A stretch of 64,000 nucleotides of DNA from Lentilactobacillus dabitei (GCF_019061365.1 NZ_JAHPPD010000001.1:23449-87448); one strand, 5' to 3'. Shown: positions 42,139 to 51,333, counted from the first letter of the stretch. The notes: generated from the sequence alone by a model not told the origin. Numbers and translations are program-made.

Positions 42139-42900
42139 CTATTTACTATTATTGAGGCCACCAAAACGGCGATCTCGTTGCTGATACTCCTCAATCATTT
42201 GACTAAGGTTTACCCCATCAAAATCCGGCCATAACGTATCTGTAAAAACTAGTTCACTATAGGCGATTTGCCAGAGAAGAAAGTTGGAAATCCGTTCCTC
42301 TCCACTCGTTCTGATCAGTAAATCCGGATCCTGAAAGTCTCCCAAAAAACCGGTCATTAAATGATTCGAAATCATCGCATCATCAATTTTCTGAGGATCA
42401 ACTTTACCGGCCTTCGCCTCACTGGCAATTTGTTGAACCGCCAGTTTAATATCTAAACGACTCCCATAGTTTAAAGCAAAATTCAAGATCATGCCAGTGC
42501 ACTGACTAGTATCCGCAATTGCATTCCGAACTGCTTGCTGGGTCTTGGGTGGTAATTGGTCAGTCAGTCCCATCACCTTGACTTGAACATTATTTTCAAT
42601 CAGCTCAGGAATAAAGTTATTGAAAAATTTAACTGGTAAGCCCATTAAGAAACTGACTTCATCAGTTGGGCGTTTCCAGTTTTCGGTTGAAAACGCATAG
42701 AGTGTTAACACCTTCACTCCCAGCTTACTGGCAGCCTTGGTAACAGTTTTAACGGTTTCCATCCCCTGTTTATGACCTGCAATTCGTGGTAAATGACGTT
42801 TTTGAGCCCAACGACCATTTCCGTCCATGATGATGGCGACGTGGTTGGGAATTCGGCTAGGATCTACTATTAACTTGTTTTGATTGATTTGCTTGGACAT
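42139..42900 (-). CDS. uppS: Undecaprenyl diphosphate synthase (cis-prenyltransferase)
   Basis: 253 residues. The substrate site AIIMDGNGRWAQKR with catalytic Asp, LYAFSTENWKRP and the late LLIRTSGEERISNFLLWQIAYSE signature are all present. It makes C55-PP, the lipid carrier for peptidoglycan and teichoic acid. AGGAGCG precedes the ATG. A terminator-like hairpin lies only 37 bases upstream, so it is not simply co-transcribed with frr. Confidence 0.97.
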   Translation of the reverse strand: MSKQINQNKLIVDPSRIPNHVAIIMDGNGRWAQKRHLPRIAGHKQGMETVKTVTKAASKLGVKVLTLYAFSTENWKRPTDEVSFLMGLPVKFFNNFIPELIENNVQVKVMGLTDQLPPKTQQAVRNAIADTSQCTGMILNFALNYGSRLDIKLAVQQIASEAKAGKVDPQKIDDAMISNHLMTGFLGDFQDPDLLIRTSGEERISNFLLWQIAYSELVFTDTLWPDFDGVNLSQMIEEYQQRDRRFGGLNNSK

Positions 42901-42926
42901 GGCACGCTCCTAAATTTGGTTGAGGG

Positions 42927-42955
42927 CAAAAATAAAGGATGAGAAGAACTCATCC
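42927..42955 (-). terminator. Intrinsic terminator between the inserted unknown ORF and uppS
   Basis: On the minus strand GGATGAG-TTCTT-CTCATCC is followed by TTTATTTTTG, a strong Rho-independent shape. No promoter is visible in the 26 bases between it and uppS. Confidence 0.82.
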
Positions 42956-42972
42956 CAAAATGCACTCAATTG

Positions 42973-43419
42973 TTAGTTTGTTGCACCATCTGGACGTTCA
43001 ACCATTCGCCATTCGCCACGTTTGGCATCAGCTAAGGTATTGAAATATTTAAGCAAGTTGTTAGCATCTTCAGGGCTCTTTTGACCTAACATGTTGAGCC
43101 CCTTACCGGTCGTCATTGGTTCTGACAAGTCGGTAATTTCATTTCCCTTTTCGATTGTTGCATTTGAGAATGCAATGACCCAGTCTTCTTCAACCAGTTG
43201 AGAAACGATGAAGAATAAGTTGAAATCGTCAGTAACGTATGCTGGCATTGCATATAGATCATCTTGAACTGGTTGTAGGTGACCGCCATTGTAGTCCAAC
43301 ACAGAAAGATTGTCGGGAGTTACTGGTTGGTTCAATTTAAAAAGCATTTTGCCAAATTCGTCAGTTCCAGGAACTACTGCAACTTCATCGTCTTTGTTAC
43401 CTGAATTGTTTTCTGCCAT
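42973..43419 (-). CDS. Unknown acidic protein inserted between frr and uppS
   Basis: 148 residues, acidic, no signal peptide or membrane helix. The sequence (PGTDEFGKMLFKLNQPVTPD, then a VTDDFNLFFIVSQLVEEDWVIAFS strand region) suggests a compact alpha/beta domain, perhaps SseB-like, but I cannot assign a family. I start at MAENNSGNKD because AGAAGG is eight bases upstream; a longer frame into frr has no site. It begins 16 bases after frr and ends at a strong terminator. Confidence 0.8.
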   Translation of the reverse strand: MAENNSGNKDDEVAVVPGTDEFGKMLFKLNQPVTPDNLSVLDYNGGHLQPVQDDLYAMPAYVTDDFNLFFIVSQLVEEDWVIAFSNATIEKGNEITDLSEPMTTGKGLNMLGQKSPEDANNLLKYFNTLADAKRGEWRMVERPDGATN

Positions 43420-43435
43420 GTTCATATCCTTCTTT

Positions 43436-43999
43436 CTAACCGTTAATGACTTCGTCTTCTTTATCAGAAACGATTTTTTCAAGACTTTTAATATTAGAAT
43501 CAGTTAGTTTTTGAACTTGATCTTCGAAACGGTGTAATTCATCGTCCGTGATGTCCTCATTCTTATTACTCTTCTTCAAGCTATCCATTGCCTCACGGCG
43601 GACGTTTCGGATGGCAACCTTACTTTCCTCGCCAGTTGCTTTAACTTGCTTGGCAACCTCTTTTCGACGATCTTCAGTTAACGCTGGCACCGCCAACCGA
43701 ATTGCTGTCCCATCATTAGCTGGATTAATGCCCAAATCGGCTTCATAGATTCCCTTTTCGATGTCCTCCAATGCAGATTTATCGTAAGGAGTAATTAGTA
43801 TAACACGTGCTTCGGGAATTGTAATTGATGCAATCTGGTTCAGTGGTGTTGGTGCACCATAATAATTGACCATCACACCATTTAACAGGCTGGCGTTAGC
43901 ACTTCCTGCCCGGATTTTACCAAGTTCACGTTCAAGAACTTCTTGGGCTTTCTTCATCTTTTGTTTTGCTTGATTTAATACTGTTTGCGAATCTGCCAT
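43436..43999 (-). CDS. frr: Ribosome recycling factor
   Basis: 187 residues, usual length about 185. It has the long three-helix bundle with family motifs ELGKIRAGSANASLL, SITIPEARVILITPYDK and IRLAVPALTEDRRKE. It splits post-termination ribosomes with EF-G. Two bases from pyrH, so translationally linked. Confidence 0.98.
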   Translation of the reverse strand: MADSQTVLNQAKQKMKKAQEVLERELGKIRAGSANASLLNGVMVNYYGAPTPLNQIASITIPEARVILITPYDKSALEDIEKGIYEADLGINPANDGTAIRLAVPALTEDRRKEVAKQVKATGEESKVAIRNVRREAMDSLKKSNKNEDITDDELHRFEDQVQKLTDSNIKSLEKIVSDKEDEVING

Positions 44000-44001
44000 A
44001 T

Positions 44002-44724
44002 CTATTTCTCCTTCACAGTCGTTCCGATGTTTTCACCAATGACCACTTTGCGAATATTTCCAGGGTTATTAAGGTTGAAAACAACTAACGGAATATGATT
44101 GTCCATTGAAAGTGAACTAGCCGTGGAATCAATCACTTTCAATCCCTTTTCTAGTATATCCATATAGGTTAAAGTTTGAAATTTAACGGCGTTTTTATTC
44201 TTTCGTGGATCGGCAGAATAAATACCATCAACGCCATTTTTGGCCATCAAAATTGCATCAGCACCGATTTCTGCAGCTCTAAGGGCAGCAGTTGTATCAG
44301 TTGAAAAATAAGGATTACCGGTACCAGCAGCAAATATCACCACCCGACCCTTTTCGAGGTGGCGGATTGCTTTTCGGCGAATGTATGGTTCAGCAATTTG
44401 GCGCATTTCAATTGACGTTTGAACCCGGGTAGGAACACCTAATGATTCAAGGTTGTCTTGAAGTGCAAGACCATTCATGGTCGTTCCTAACATTCCGATG
44501 TAATCGGCTTGGGCCCGTTCCATCCCCATCTCGGCACCGGCTTCTCCACGCCACATATTACCACCGCCGACAACGATTCCAATTTGAACGCCAAGATCAA
44601 ATATATCTTTGACTTCCTGGGCGACATTTTTAATAACGGGTGGATTAATTCCAAAACCCCGCTCGCCAGCTAATGCCTCGCCGCTTAATTTTAAAATAAT
44701 TCGGTTATACTTTACTTTAGACAT
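44002..44724 (-). CDS. pyrH: UMP kinase
   Basis: 240 residues of the amino acid kinase fold: [32 protein letters not shown] and the [31 protein letters not shown] signature. It phosphorylates UMP to UDP and forms hexamers regulated by GTP/UTP in Gram-positives. GGGAGGC precedes the ATG. First gene of the pyrH-frr unit. Confidence 0.98.
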   Translation of the reverse strand: MSKVKYNRIILKLSGEALAGERGFGINPPVIKNVAQEVKDIFDLGVQIGIVVGGGNMWRGEAGAEMGMERAQADYIGMLGTTMNGLALQDNLESLGVPTRVQTSIEMRQIAEPYIRRKAIRHLEKGRVVIFAAGTGNPYFSTDTTAALRAAEIGADAILMAKNGVDGIYSADPRKNKNAVKFQTLTYMDILEKGLKVIDSTASSLSMDNHIPLVVFNLNNPGNIRKVVIGENIGTTVKEK

Positions 44725-44757
44725 CTAGGTGCCTCCCATAGTTAATCATTACAATCA

Positions 44758-44787
44758 ATTTTAGCATACTAAAGAAGTCAGCAACAA
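44758..44787 (-). promoter_or_regulatory. Promoter of pyrH-frr
   Basis: On the minus strand TTGTTG (44782-44787) and TAAAAT (44758-44763) are 18 bases apart, the latter with an extended TGC just before it. Confidence 0.6.
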
Positions 44788-44887
44788 GAAAACTGGCATT
44801 TTCAGGAATTCTTAGCATTTATTCTTATCAAAATCCAATAAAGGTACCCAACAGTTTGAAAATCCGATGAAAAATTAGCTTAACGCA

Positions 44888-44923
44888 GAAAAAAACCGGT
44901 TCAAAACAAGATGTTCTGGCCGG
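44888..44923 (-). terminator. Terminator after tsf
   Basis: On the minus strand CCGG-CAGAAC ... GTTTTG-CCGG is followed by TTTTTTT, 13 bases after the tsf stop. Confidence 0.88.
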
Positions 44924-44936
44924 CTTAATGTCATTA

Positions 44937-45815
44937 TTAGTTATTTAATTGATCACGAACTTCGTCTTCAAAGCTCTCTTGTTTCTTTTCGATGCCTTCG
45001 CCAACTTCGTAACGGACGAATTTGACAATTGAGCCATTCTTTGAAGCAACGTATTGGGAAACAGTTTGGTCTGGATCCTTAACGAATTCTTGATCCTCTA
45101 AGCAGATTTCTGCCAAGAACTTGTGAAGTCGGCCTTCAACCATTTTTTCAACAATCTTTTCAGGCTTACCTTCGTTCAATGCTTCTTGAGTTAAGACTTC
45201 TTTTTCATGAGCTAACCGATCGGCTGGCACTTCATCTTTGTTTAAGAACTCGGGATTAGTTGCAGCAACATGCATTGCAACGTCCTTAGCAGTTTCTTCA
45301 TCAGCACCCTTTAATTGAACAAGGGCCCCGATCAAGCCACCATTATGCAAGTATGAACCAAATACTTCATCATCATTCTTATCAAGAATCGCAAAACGAC
45401 GTAAGGTCACTTTTTCGCCAGTGACTTGCGTTGTTTCGATTAAATCATCTTTAACAGTCCCCTTGTCGGTCTTTAATGCGAGGGCAGCATCAACGTCAGC
45501 AGGCTTGTTGGCAACGATTGCGTCACTTACCCGACTCACAAGTGCCTTGAAAGGATCACTAGTGGCAACAAAGTCAGTTTCAGAATTAATCTCAACAATT
45601 GCGGCCGTATTGTCTTTAACAGCAATCGTGGTTAACCCATTAGCAGCAACTCTGCCGCTCTTTTTTTCAGCTTTGGCAACGCCTTTTTCACGGAGTACTT
45701 CGATCGCCTTGTCAAAATCGCCTTCAGTAGCAACTAAAGCTTTCTTTGCGTCCATCATACCAACGCCGGTTTTCTTTCGTAAATCCATAACTTGAGATGC
45801 GGAAATTTTTGCCAT
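44937..45815 (-). CDS. tsf: Elongation factor Ts
   Basis: 292 residues. The UBA-like N-terminus ([26 protein letters not shown]) and the TDFVA motif ([17 protein letters not shown]) are clear. It exchanges GDP for GTP on EF-Tu. I start at ATG 45815 behind GGGAGG; the open frame 21 codons upstream runs through an intergenic hairpin. Second gene of rpsB-tsf. Confidence 0.98.
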   Translation of the reverse strand: MAKISASQVMDLRKKTGVGMMDAKKALVATEGDFDKAIEVLREKGVAKAEKKSGRVAANGLTTIAVKDNTAAIVEINSETDFVATSDPFKALVSRVSDAIVANKPADVDAALALKTDKGTVKDDLIETTQVTGEKVTLRRFAILDKNDDEVFGSYLHNGGLIGALVQLKGADEETAKDVAMHVAATNPEFLNKDEVPADRLAHEKEVLTQEALNEGKPEKIVEKMVEGRLHKFLAEICLEDQEFVKDPDQTVSQYVASKNGSIVKFVRYEVGEGIEKKQESFEDEVRDQLNN

Positions 45816-45840
45816 TATAATGGCCTCCCTTTTAATGTTA

Positions 45841-45892
45841 ATAAAAACTGGCCCTACACCAAGGCCAAATTGGTCCACAGCGATAGGGTCAG
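45841..45892 (-). terminator. Terminator-like attenuator between rpsB and tsf
   Basis: On the minus strand CTG-CCCTA ... TAGGG-CAG, with an inner CCAA/TTGG pairing, is followed by TTTTTAT. It lies in the 93-base gap and likely makes tsf message less abundant than rpsB. Confidence 0.7.
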
Positions 45893-45908
45893 CCTAGTGC
45901 TTAATTAA

Positions 45909-46706
45909 TTACTTTTTTGAATTGTCGCCTTCAACAGCATTGGCAATATCTTCAATTGAATCTTCTTTTTTGTCTTTCTTATCAGCATCTTTACCTTCGA
46001 AAGTCTTTTCGTTAACGTCATCTTCACCTTGACGGCCTTCAATAATGGCATCTGCCATTGTTGAAGTGATCAGACGAACGGCACGGATTGCGTCATCGTT
46101 TGATGGAATGACAACATCGATTTGATCTGGATCAGTGTTGGTATCAACCATCGCAACGATTGGAATATTCAACTTCATTGCTTCGTGAACAGCAATTTGT
46201 TCTTTACGAGGATCAACAATAAAGATAACATCAGGAATCTTTGGCATATCTTCAATTCCGCCTAAGAATCGTTCCAACTTGTCTTGTTGCTTAATCAAAA
46301 GTGAAACTTCCTTCTTAGGAAGGATGTCGAATGTACCATCAGTCGCCATCTTCTTAAGGTCCTTCAAACGTTTAACCCGTGATTGGATAGTTTCCCAATT
46401 GGTTAATGTACCACCAAGCCAACGATTGTTAACGTAGTATTGGCCAGCGCGTTTTGCTTCTTCTGCGATAGAATCTTGAGCTTGCTTCTTAGTTCCAACG
46501 AAGAGAACAACGGCACCTTTTGCGGCTTCTTCCTTCATGAAATTATAAGCAACGTCAATTAACTTAACGGTTTTTTGTAAGTCAATGATATAAATACCAT
46601 TACGTTCAGTAAAGATATATTGCTTCATCTTTGGATTCCAACGACGAGTTTGGTGACCGAAGTGGACACCTGCTTCCAACAATTGTTTCATAGAAATAAC
46701 AGACAT
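45909..46706 (-). CDS. rpsB: 30S ribosomal protein S2 (uS2)
   Basis: 265 residues. [31 protein letters not shown] and the later [15 protein letters not shown] motif are diagnostic. The last 35 residues form an acidic/charged tail ([22 protein letters not shown]). It is a component of the 30S body. I start at ATG 46706 behind GGAGG; the frame continues 16 codons upstream without a site. Confidence 0.98.
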   Translation of the reverse strand: MSVISMKQLLEAGVHFGHQTRRWNPKMKQYIFTERNGIYIIDLQKTVKLIDVAYNFMKEEAAKGAVVLFVGTKKQAQDSIAEEAKRAGQYYVNNRWLGGTLTNWETIQSRVKRLKDLKKMATDGTFDILPKKEVSLLIKQQDKLERFLGGIEDMPKIPDVIFIVDPRKEQIAVHEAMKLNIPIVAMVDTNTDPDQIDVVIPSNDDAIRAVRLITSTMADAIIEGRQGEDDVNEKTFEGKDADKKDKKEDSIEDIANAVEGDNSKK

Positions 46707-46710
46707 AATA

Positions 46711-46808
46711 TAGCCTCCATATAGTTTTTCCTCCCCAACGATCTGCTGCTTCAAGAACCAGAATAGGCACTACTCAAAGCATCACGTCAGGTGTGTATTT
46801 AAAACACC
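46711..46808 (-). promoter_or_regulatory. rpsB 5' leader with hairpin
   Basis: About 100 bases are transcribed before rpsB. The first segment forms an AGGTGT...ACACCT hairpin; a GGGGAGG stretch lies further down. Leaders of rpsB-tsf are often bound by S2 for feedback control, but I cannot show the binding fold here. Confidence 0.4.
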
Positions 46809-46814
46809 TTTAAA

Positions 46815-46843
46815 AGTATATAAGATATTGCCCGCCAGCGCAA
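46815..46843 (-). promoter_or_regulatory. Promoter of rpsB-tsf
   Basis: On the minus strand TTGCGC (46838-46843) and TATACT (46815-46820) are spaced by 17 bases. Confidence 0.75.
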
Positions 46844-46880
46844 GCATTAACTGTAGTTTGTCACCAATTTGTGATGTAAA

Positions 46881-46910
46881 TTGTTAAATTTAAGTAAAAC
46901 GTGTTAGAAT
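46881..46910 (+). promoter_or_regulatory. Promoter of the HAD nucleotidase gene
   Basis: TTGTTA (46881-46886) and TAGAAT (46905-46910) are 18 bases apart, with an extended TG before the -10. The ATG follows 28 bases later with AAGGAGG. Confidence 0.65.
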
Positions 46911-46937
46911 TGAAACTCGTGACAAGGAGGAAATTAC

Positions 46938-47666
46938 ATGATTAAAGCCATCGTTTTCGACGTTGACGATACACTATACGACCAGCAACAGCCTTTCGAG
47001 AGGGCATTCCGAAGACTTTTTGAGCTGACTGTCTCAGCTGATGAAATGGATCAAATCTTTTCTAACTATATTCGCCAAGAACAGCTAGTGGTTGCCAAAT
47101 TAAATTCCGATTCAGACATGAAACTATCAAGAGCAGAAATTAACTTCCATTGCTTACACCATACTTTTAAAAAGTTTGGTCTCCCAGGTCTCACCCAGTC
47201 GGCCGCAGCTGATTTTCTGTCGGCATTTGAAGAATTCAGTAACGGTATCCAACTCTTCGACGGCCTAACGACTATGTTTAATACCCTCGTTACAAAGTTT
47301 AAATTAGGGATTATTACGAATGGCTCAAATGAAATTCAACTTGCTAAAATAATGAAGCTCAAACTGCATCACTGGTTTACCAGAGAACAAATTATCACTT
47401 CCGAGGATGCCAAAGCCAAGAAACCTGATCCGATGATTTTTACCCTTATGAACCGCAAATTCAACCTGCGGGGAAACGAAATGATTTATGTCGGTAGTTC
47501 TTACTTTGACGATATCGTTCCTGCAAAGAAAGCTGGCTGGCAAACAGTTTGGTACAATAATCACAACAGTACAATCAGCGATCCGAACATTATTCCGGAT
47601 CAAACAGTCAGAAATCCCGCGGAGCTGCGAGATTTACTATTAGACTTGGCTGCCCAAGTTGATTAA
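46938..47666 (+). CDS. HAD-IA hydrolase, YjjG/pyrimidine-nucleotidase-like
   Basis: 242 residues. Motif I IVFDVDDTLYD (Asp8, Asp10), a helical cap, motif II LGIITNGSNEIQ, the KAKKPDPMIF lysine region and motif IV YVGSSYFDDIVPAKKAGW place it in HAD-IA near YjjG. Members remove phosphate from nucleotides, sometimes non-canonical ones; the substrate here is not certain. AAGGAGG precedes the start. Monocistronic, divergent from rpsB. Confidence 0.9.
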   Translation: MIKAIVFDVDDTLYDQQQPFERAFRRLFELTVSADEMDQIFSNYIRQEQLVVAKLNSDSDMKLSRAEINFHCLHHTFKKFGLPGLTQSAAADFLSAFEEFSNGIQLFDGLTTMFNTLVTKFKLGIITNGSNEIQLAKIMKLKLHHWFTREQIITSEDAKAKKPDPMIFTLMNRKFNLRGNEMIYVGSSYFDDIVPAKKAGWQTVWYNNHNSTISDPNIIPDQTVRNPAELRDLLLDLAAQVD

Positions 47667-47687
47667 CGCCAACGCTCATGATAACCA

Positions 47688-47749
47688 AAGTGGACGCTTA
47701 ACTTTACAATCCTGTAACTGAGGATCTAAAGTCAAGCGTCCACTTTTTT
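47688..47749. terminator. Bidirectional terminator between HAD gene and ldhD
   Basis: AAGTGGACGCTT-ACTTTA pairs with TAAAGT-AAGCGTCCACTT, plus an inner ATCCT/AGGAT, followed by TTTTTT on the plus strand. Confidence 0.9.
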
Positions 47750-47783
47750 GATATACAGCACCGAGACAGGTGAATGCCACTAA

Positions 47784-48782
47784 TTACAGTTCAACTAACT
47801 TATCTGATTGACCCGTTTCGATCAATGACTTGTTAGCGTCCATTGCATAATAAACCATGTTGCGAACTGCTCGTTTGGTGTAAAAAGCAATGTGTGGGCT
47901 GACAAGCACATTTTCCCGCTTCATCAAGTTCTTCAAACGGTCATCCGGAATCTTATCAAAACTGCCAAAATTATTATTGAAAACACCCACTTCATCTTCG
48001 TAAGTATCCAACGCGGCACTAGCAACCTTACCGGAATCCAGTGCTTTAATTAACGCATCCGTATCAACCAAAATACCACGCGCAGGATTAAGAATGTAAA
48101 CCCCATCTTTCATTTTGGCAAATGCCTCATCATTAAGCATATGTTCATTTTCCTTGGTGGCAGGAGCATGAAGAGAGATAACGTCAGCTTTTGCATACAG
48201 TTCATCGGGGGTTTCGACGTAAATTCCCTCTTTTTCCAATTGCGGATTATGGTAAATATCATAAGCAATCACTTTAGCGCCAAAGCCTTGATAAATTTGA
48301 ATGGCTGCCCTGCCAATTCGACCAGTTGCATAGACACCGACCGTCATTTGGTTTAACTCTTCAGCAATATCTGGTGCCCAGCGAAGATCGCCATTAGCCA
48401 TTTTATTGTCAAAAGTTGGTGTCCTTCGCAGTAATCGCATAAGTTGAGTCACAGTAAATTCTGCGATGGCTTGTGGGGAATAGGCAGGCACGTTGGTCAC
48501 TTGAATACCATTTCGTTTTGCAGCGGTGGCATCAACGTTGTCAACACCCACGTTTCTCAACGACAAATACTTGATTCCAAAGCTGCCCAACTTGTCCAAG
48601 ACAGACGCTGTGTAAGGCTTCTGCTGATATGTAACCACGCCATCTGCACCCTTTGCCTGATCAACCGTGTTTTCATCAAGCAATTCAGCAGTGGACGCCA
48701 CCTCAACTGTTGGATTTCCTTCTGACCACTTGTCTAAAAAAGGCTTTTCATCGGCACGAATGCCATACGCAATAATTTTCAT
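47784..48782 (-). CDS. ldhD: D-lactate dehydrogenase (D-2-hydroxyacid dehydrogenase)
   Basis: 332 residues, the length of lactobacillar D-LDH. It has the NAD-binding loop VGVYATGRIGRAAIQIYQGFGAKVIAYD and the catalytic residues in the NPARGILVD (Arg), DTYEDE (Glu) and SPHIAFYT (His) segments. It reduces pyruvate to D-lactate and regenerates NAD+. I start at ATG 48782 (MKIIAYGIRADEKPF) behind GAGGAGG; the longer frame has no site. It could prefer larger 2-oxoacids (2-hydroxyisocaproate type), which sequence alone does not settle. Confidence 0.93.
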   Translation of the reverse strand: MKIIAYGIRADEKPFLDKWSEGNPTVEVASTAELLDENTVDQAKGADGVVTYQQKPYTASVLDKLGSFGIKYLSLRNVGVDNVDATAAKRNGIQVTNVPAYSPQAIAEFTVTQLMRLLRRTPTFDNKMANGDLRWAPDIAEELNQMTVGVYATGRIGRAAIQIYQGFGAKVIAYDIYHNPQLEKEGIYVETPDELYAKADVISLHAPATKENEHMLNDEAFAKMKDGVYILNPARGILVDTDALIKALDSGKVASAALDTYEDEVGVFNNNFGSFDKIPDDRLKNLMKRENVLVSPHIAFYTKRAVRNMVYYAMDANKSLIETGQSDKLVEL

Positions 48783-48862
48783 GGATACGACCTCCTCATA
48801 AAGTGATTTCATTATACCACCCAGCCGAACAATTATCACCGCCAGAGCCGACACAAAGGGCT

Positions 48863-49135
48863 TTAACGTGCCTGAACACCATGGGATGTCAAGTAATCAA
48901 TCTTTCGCTTTCTCGTTAAGTGTTTAAATTGATACTCGGCGCTAAGAGCGTCATGCTCATTTTGAAAAGCTTTTGTAAACAAGATCTTTTCAGGAAAATG
49001 AGAACGAGTGTACTTTGCGCCTTTACCAGCTTGATGCTGTTTGAATCGGCGTTGAACATCGGTACTAAACCCCGTATACAAGCTTCCATCGCTGCATAAT
49101 AATACATACATATAAAAACTATTTGTTTGTTCCAT
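48863..49135 (-). CDS. GIY-YIG nuclease-domain protein (YazA/UPF0213 family)
   Basis: 90 residues, a single GIY-YIG domain: FYMYVLLCSDGSLYTGFSTDVQRRFKQHQ with the catalytic Tyr and Arg, and KAFQNEHDALSAEYQFKHL with the Glu. The cellular role is unknown, but the gene nearly always sits beside the YabB-type tRNA methyltransferase, as here, where their coding regions overlap by 17 bases. Confidence 0.93.
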   Translation of the reverse strand: MEQTNSFYMYVLLCSDGSLYTGFSTDVQRRFKQHQAGKGAKYTRSHFPEKILFTKAFQNEHDALSAEYQFKHLTRKRKIDYLTSHGVQAR

Positions 49136-49874
49136 AAAGCATCTTCTTTACTTGAGGTGTGTAGGCATCCCCATCATAAGTAATCACATCAGGCTTAATC
49201 TTTAAGCCATTTGGTTTGCCATCCTTAATTGCCTCAACCAAAACCATGTTGGCATCACTCCCATTTCTGGGCCTAACAAGTTGAACCACTTTAGGCTCTA
49301 ATCGATTTGAACGAAGGCTGAAAAACAGATCAGTTAACCGATCGGGTCGGTATACCATAAAAAGCTTGGCATTCATCTTAAGCAAGCCGGCCGCAACCGC
49401 CACAATCTGATCCAAAGTTATGGTCAGTTCATGGCGAGCAATCGCAAGATACGTGTTTGGGTTCTTTTCACTGGTATCATAATTAACAAAATAAGGCGGG
49501 TTACAAACCACAACATCTACAGAATCCTTTTTGACATAGTTCGTGGCATTCCTCAAATCATCGTTGACAACAGTAATCTTCCCTTCAAGATCATTGAGTA
49601 AAACACTCCGTTTAGCCATATCTGCCAATCGCTGCTGGATTTCAATCATCGTGATGTGAGCAGTTGTCGCTTCACTCAAAAAAAGGCCAACTGCCCCATT
49701 GCCGGCACAAAGATCCACCACCTCTTTGATCCTTTTGCCGCTCACTTTTGCAAAGTCCGCCAGCAACACCGCGTCAAGAGAAAAGGAAAAGACTTCTGGG
49801 CTTTGAATAATCGAAATGTCCTTGCTGTATAAGCGATCAATCCGCTCGTCAGCTCGTAATTTAACCTGCATCAT
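49119..49874 (-). CDS. SAM-dependent methyltransferase, tRNA1(Val) A37 N6 type (YabB/TrmN6-like)
   Basis: 251 residues. SAM-binding VVDLCAGNGAVGLFLSE and the N6-amino methyltransferase motif VDVVVCNPPYF are present, with the family N-terminus LRADERIDRLYSKDISIIQSPEVFSFSLDAVLLADF. Probably methylates A37 of tRNA. I start at ATG 49874 (MMQVKLRADERID) behind GAAGGAA; the earlier TTG-type frame has no site. Confidence 0.92.
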   Translation of the reverse strand: MMQVKLRADERIDRLYSKDISIIQSPEVFSFSLDAVLLADFAKVSGKRIKEVVDLCAGNGAVGLFLSEATTAHITMIEIQQRLADMAKRSVLLNDLEGKITVVNDDLRNATNYVKKDSVDVVVCNPPYFVNYDTSEKNPNTYLAIARHELTITLDQIVAVAAGLLKMNAKLFMVYRPDRLTDLFFSLRSNRLEPKVVQLVRPRNGSDANMVLVEAIKDGKPNGLKIKPDVITYDGDAYTPQVKKMLYGTNK

Positions 49875-49953
49875 TATTATTCCTTCACATTTTAGTTTGC
49901 CAAACACTTCTAGTTTACGTTAATATTATTCTATCAGATTATGAAAGAAGGAA

Positions 49954-50616
49954 ATGGAATTGTTTTATTCATTTGCCAGAATAATTGTTCGTTTCCTGGT
50001 ATTTTTGATTAATGGAAATGCTCATTATTTACACACGGAGCGATTACCAAAGGGAAACTTTATCTTGGTGGGACCCCATCGGACTTGGTTTGATCCAATC
50101 TATTTTGCCTTGGCTGCCAGCCCTAAAAAGTTTACTTTTATGGCGAAAAAAGAACTATTTAAAAATCCAATTTTGAAGTTTATTTTAGTTCACGCAAATG
50201 CATTTGCAGTGGACCGGGATAATCCTGGACCGTCAGCTATCAAAACCCCCGTTAAAAGACTACGCAAGACTGATTTATCACTGATTTTATTTCCATCAGG
50301 AACCCGTCATTCAGAGCAACTTAAGGGCGGAGCAGCATTAATTGCGAAATTAGCCAACGTTCCCCTCGTTCCGGTTATTTATCAGGGACCGTTGACTTTT
50401 AAACGGTTGTTCGCCCGGAAACCTGTAAAAATTGCGTTTGGGGAGCCAATTTATTTGGATCGAAAAGCCAAGCTTGATGATGAAGCCCAAAAGCAAGTTG
50501 AGCAACAGATGCAAAGCGCCTTTGATGCCCTTGACTATGCGGTCGATCCGGCGTTCAAGTATGTCGACGTCTCAAAAAAAGTGAAGGAAATTGACAGTAA
50601 GAAATCAAGCGAATAG
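49954..50616 (+). CDS. plsC: 1-acyl-sn-glycerol-3-phosphate acyltransferase (PlsC)
   Basis: 220 residues. Acyltransferase motif I GPHRTWFDP (HX4D), a motif II region FAVDRDNPGP, motif III LILFPSGTRHSE and motif IV VPLVPVIYQGP are in order. An N-terminal hydrophobic stretch (about 5-20) anchors it. It makes phosphatidate, the substrate of CdsA. AGAAGGAA precedes the ATG. Confidence 0.94.
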   Translation: MELFYSFARIIVRFLVFLINGNAHYLHTERLPKGNFILVGPHRTWFDPIYFALAASPKKFTFMAKKELFKNPILKFILVHANAFAVDRDNPGPSAIKTPVKRLRKTDLSLILFPSGTRHSEQLKGGAALIAKLANVPLVPVIYQGPLTFKRLFARKPVKIAFGEPIYLDRKAKLDDEAQKQVEQQMQSAFDALDYAVDPAFKYVDVSKKVKEIDSKKSSE

Positions 50617-50624
50617 TGCCTATC

Positions 50625-50666
50625 AAAAAAGTCCTGACATCTAATTCTTGTCAGGGCTTAGTTTTT
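50625..50666. terminator. Terminator after plsC (and yneF)
   Basis: GTCCTGACA / TGTCAGGGC stem (one G-T), TTAGTTTTT on the plus strand and an A6 run on the other side. Confidence 0.85.
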
Positions 50667-50680
50667 ACACAGACAAACCA

Positions 50681-50905
50681 CTACTTCTTGCTGGTTTGAT
50701 TCTGCATTGAGTGCATCATTTGATTCAATTTCTTCTGTGAAGGTTTTTGACCCATTTGCAGCATCATTTGTCGCAATTGATCTTCGTTAAATGGTGGATT
50801 TTCTTTGAGGTACTTTTCCATATATCTTCGAGCACCGTAAAAACCACCAACTAAACCTAAGATCAAAGCCAACACAACGATCAATATCCAAATCCAAGTT
50901 GCCAA
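50681..50905 (-). CDS. yneF: YneF family protein (UPF0154)
   Basis: 74 residues: one N-terminal membrane helix (WIWILIVVLALILGLVGGFYGARRYM) and a conserved cytoplasmic tail (KYLKENPPFNEDQLRQMMLQMGQKPSQKK), the UPF0154 signature. Function unknown. AGGAGG lies upstream. In Bacillus this gene lies in the same lexA-ynzC neighbourhood. Confidence 0.95.
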   Translation of the reverse strand: MATWIWILIVVLALILGLVGGFYGARRYMEKYLKENPPFNEDQLRQMMLQMGQKPSQKKLNQMMHSMQNQTSKK

Positions 50906-51002
50906 GACAAGGCCTCCTTTATAATCTCATTTAATAATTCTACACAATAATCAACAACAATTAAAGACCTAATCCACAAAATGGCCATTTAGTTGATCGT
51001 AA

Positions 51003-51287
51003 CTAGTCGTCTCGAAGATTCTTATCCTTTTGGATCTTTCGAACTTTCTTTGAGGTGACCTCTTTGCCATCTTTATCGTAAATCTTCATCATTTCAATCT
51101 GCTTCTTAAAATTATCTCTAAAACGGGCAACATATTTTTTTCGAAGCTCGGCCTGCTCAACTTTTTCCAATTCAGTTAAGCCTTCCTTTTTAGCCTTATG
51201 AGCCAGTTCATTGATTCGTGGAATAATTTCTTTTAAAACGCTGTCACCGATTTTAGATTGCAATTTTTTCTTTTCGTCTTCGTTCAT
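51003..51287 (-). CDS. ynzC: DUF896 family protein (YnzC-like)
   Basis: 94 residues, highly charged helical: IPRINELAHKAKKEGLTELEKVEQAELRKKYV is the DUF896 signature, then a basic tail. Members in Bacillus are SOS-induced and RNA/DNA binding is suspected. I start at MNEDEKKK, seven bases after GGAGG; an ATG two codons earlier touches the ribosome binding site. Divergent from lexA over a shared SOS box. Confidence 0.93.
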   Translation of the reverse strand: MNEDEKKKLQSKIGDSVLKEIIPRINELAHKAKKEGLTELEKVEQAELRKKYVARFRDNFKKQIEMMKIYDKDGKEVTSKKVRKIQKDKNLRDD

Positions 51288-51333
51288 AAACATTCCTCCA
51301 ATTTTAGATTATACCGTTTTTTATTAAAATATG

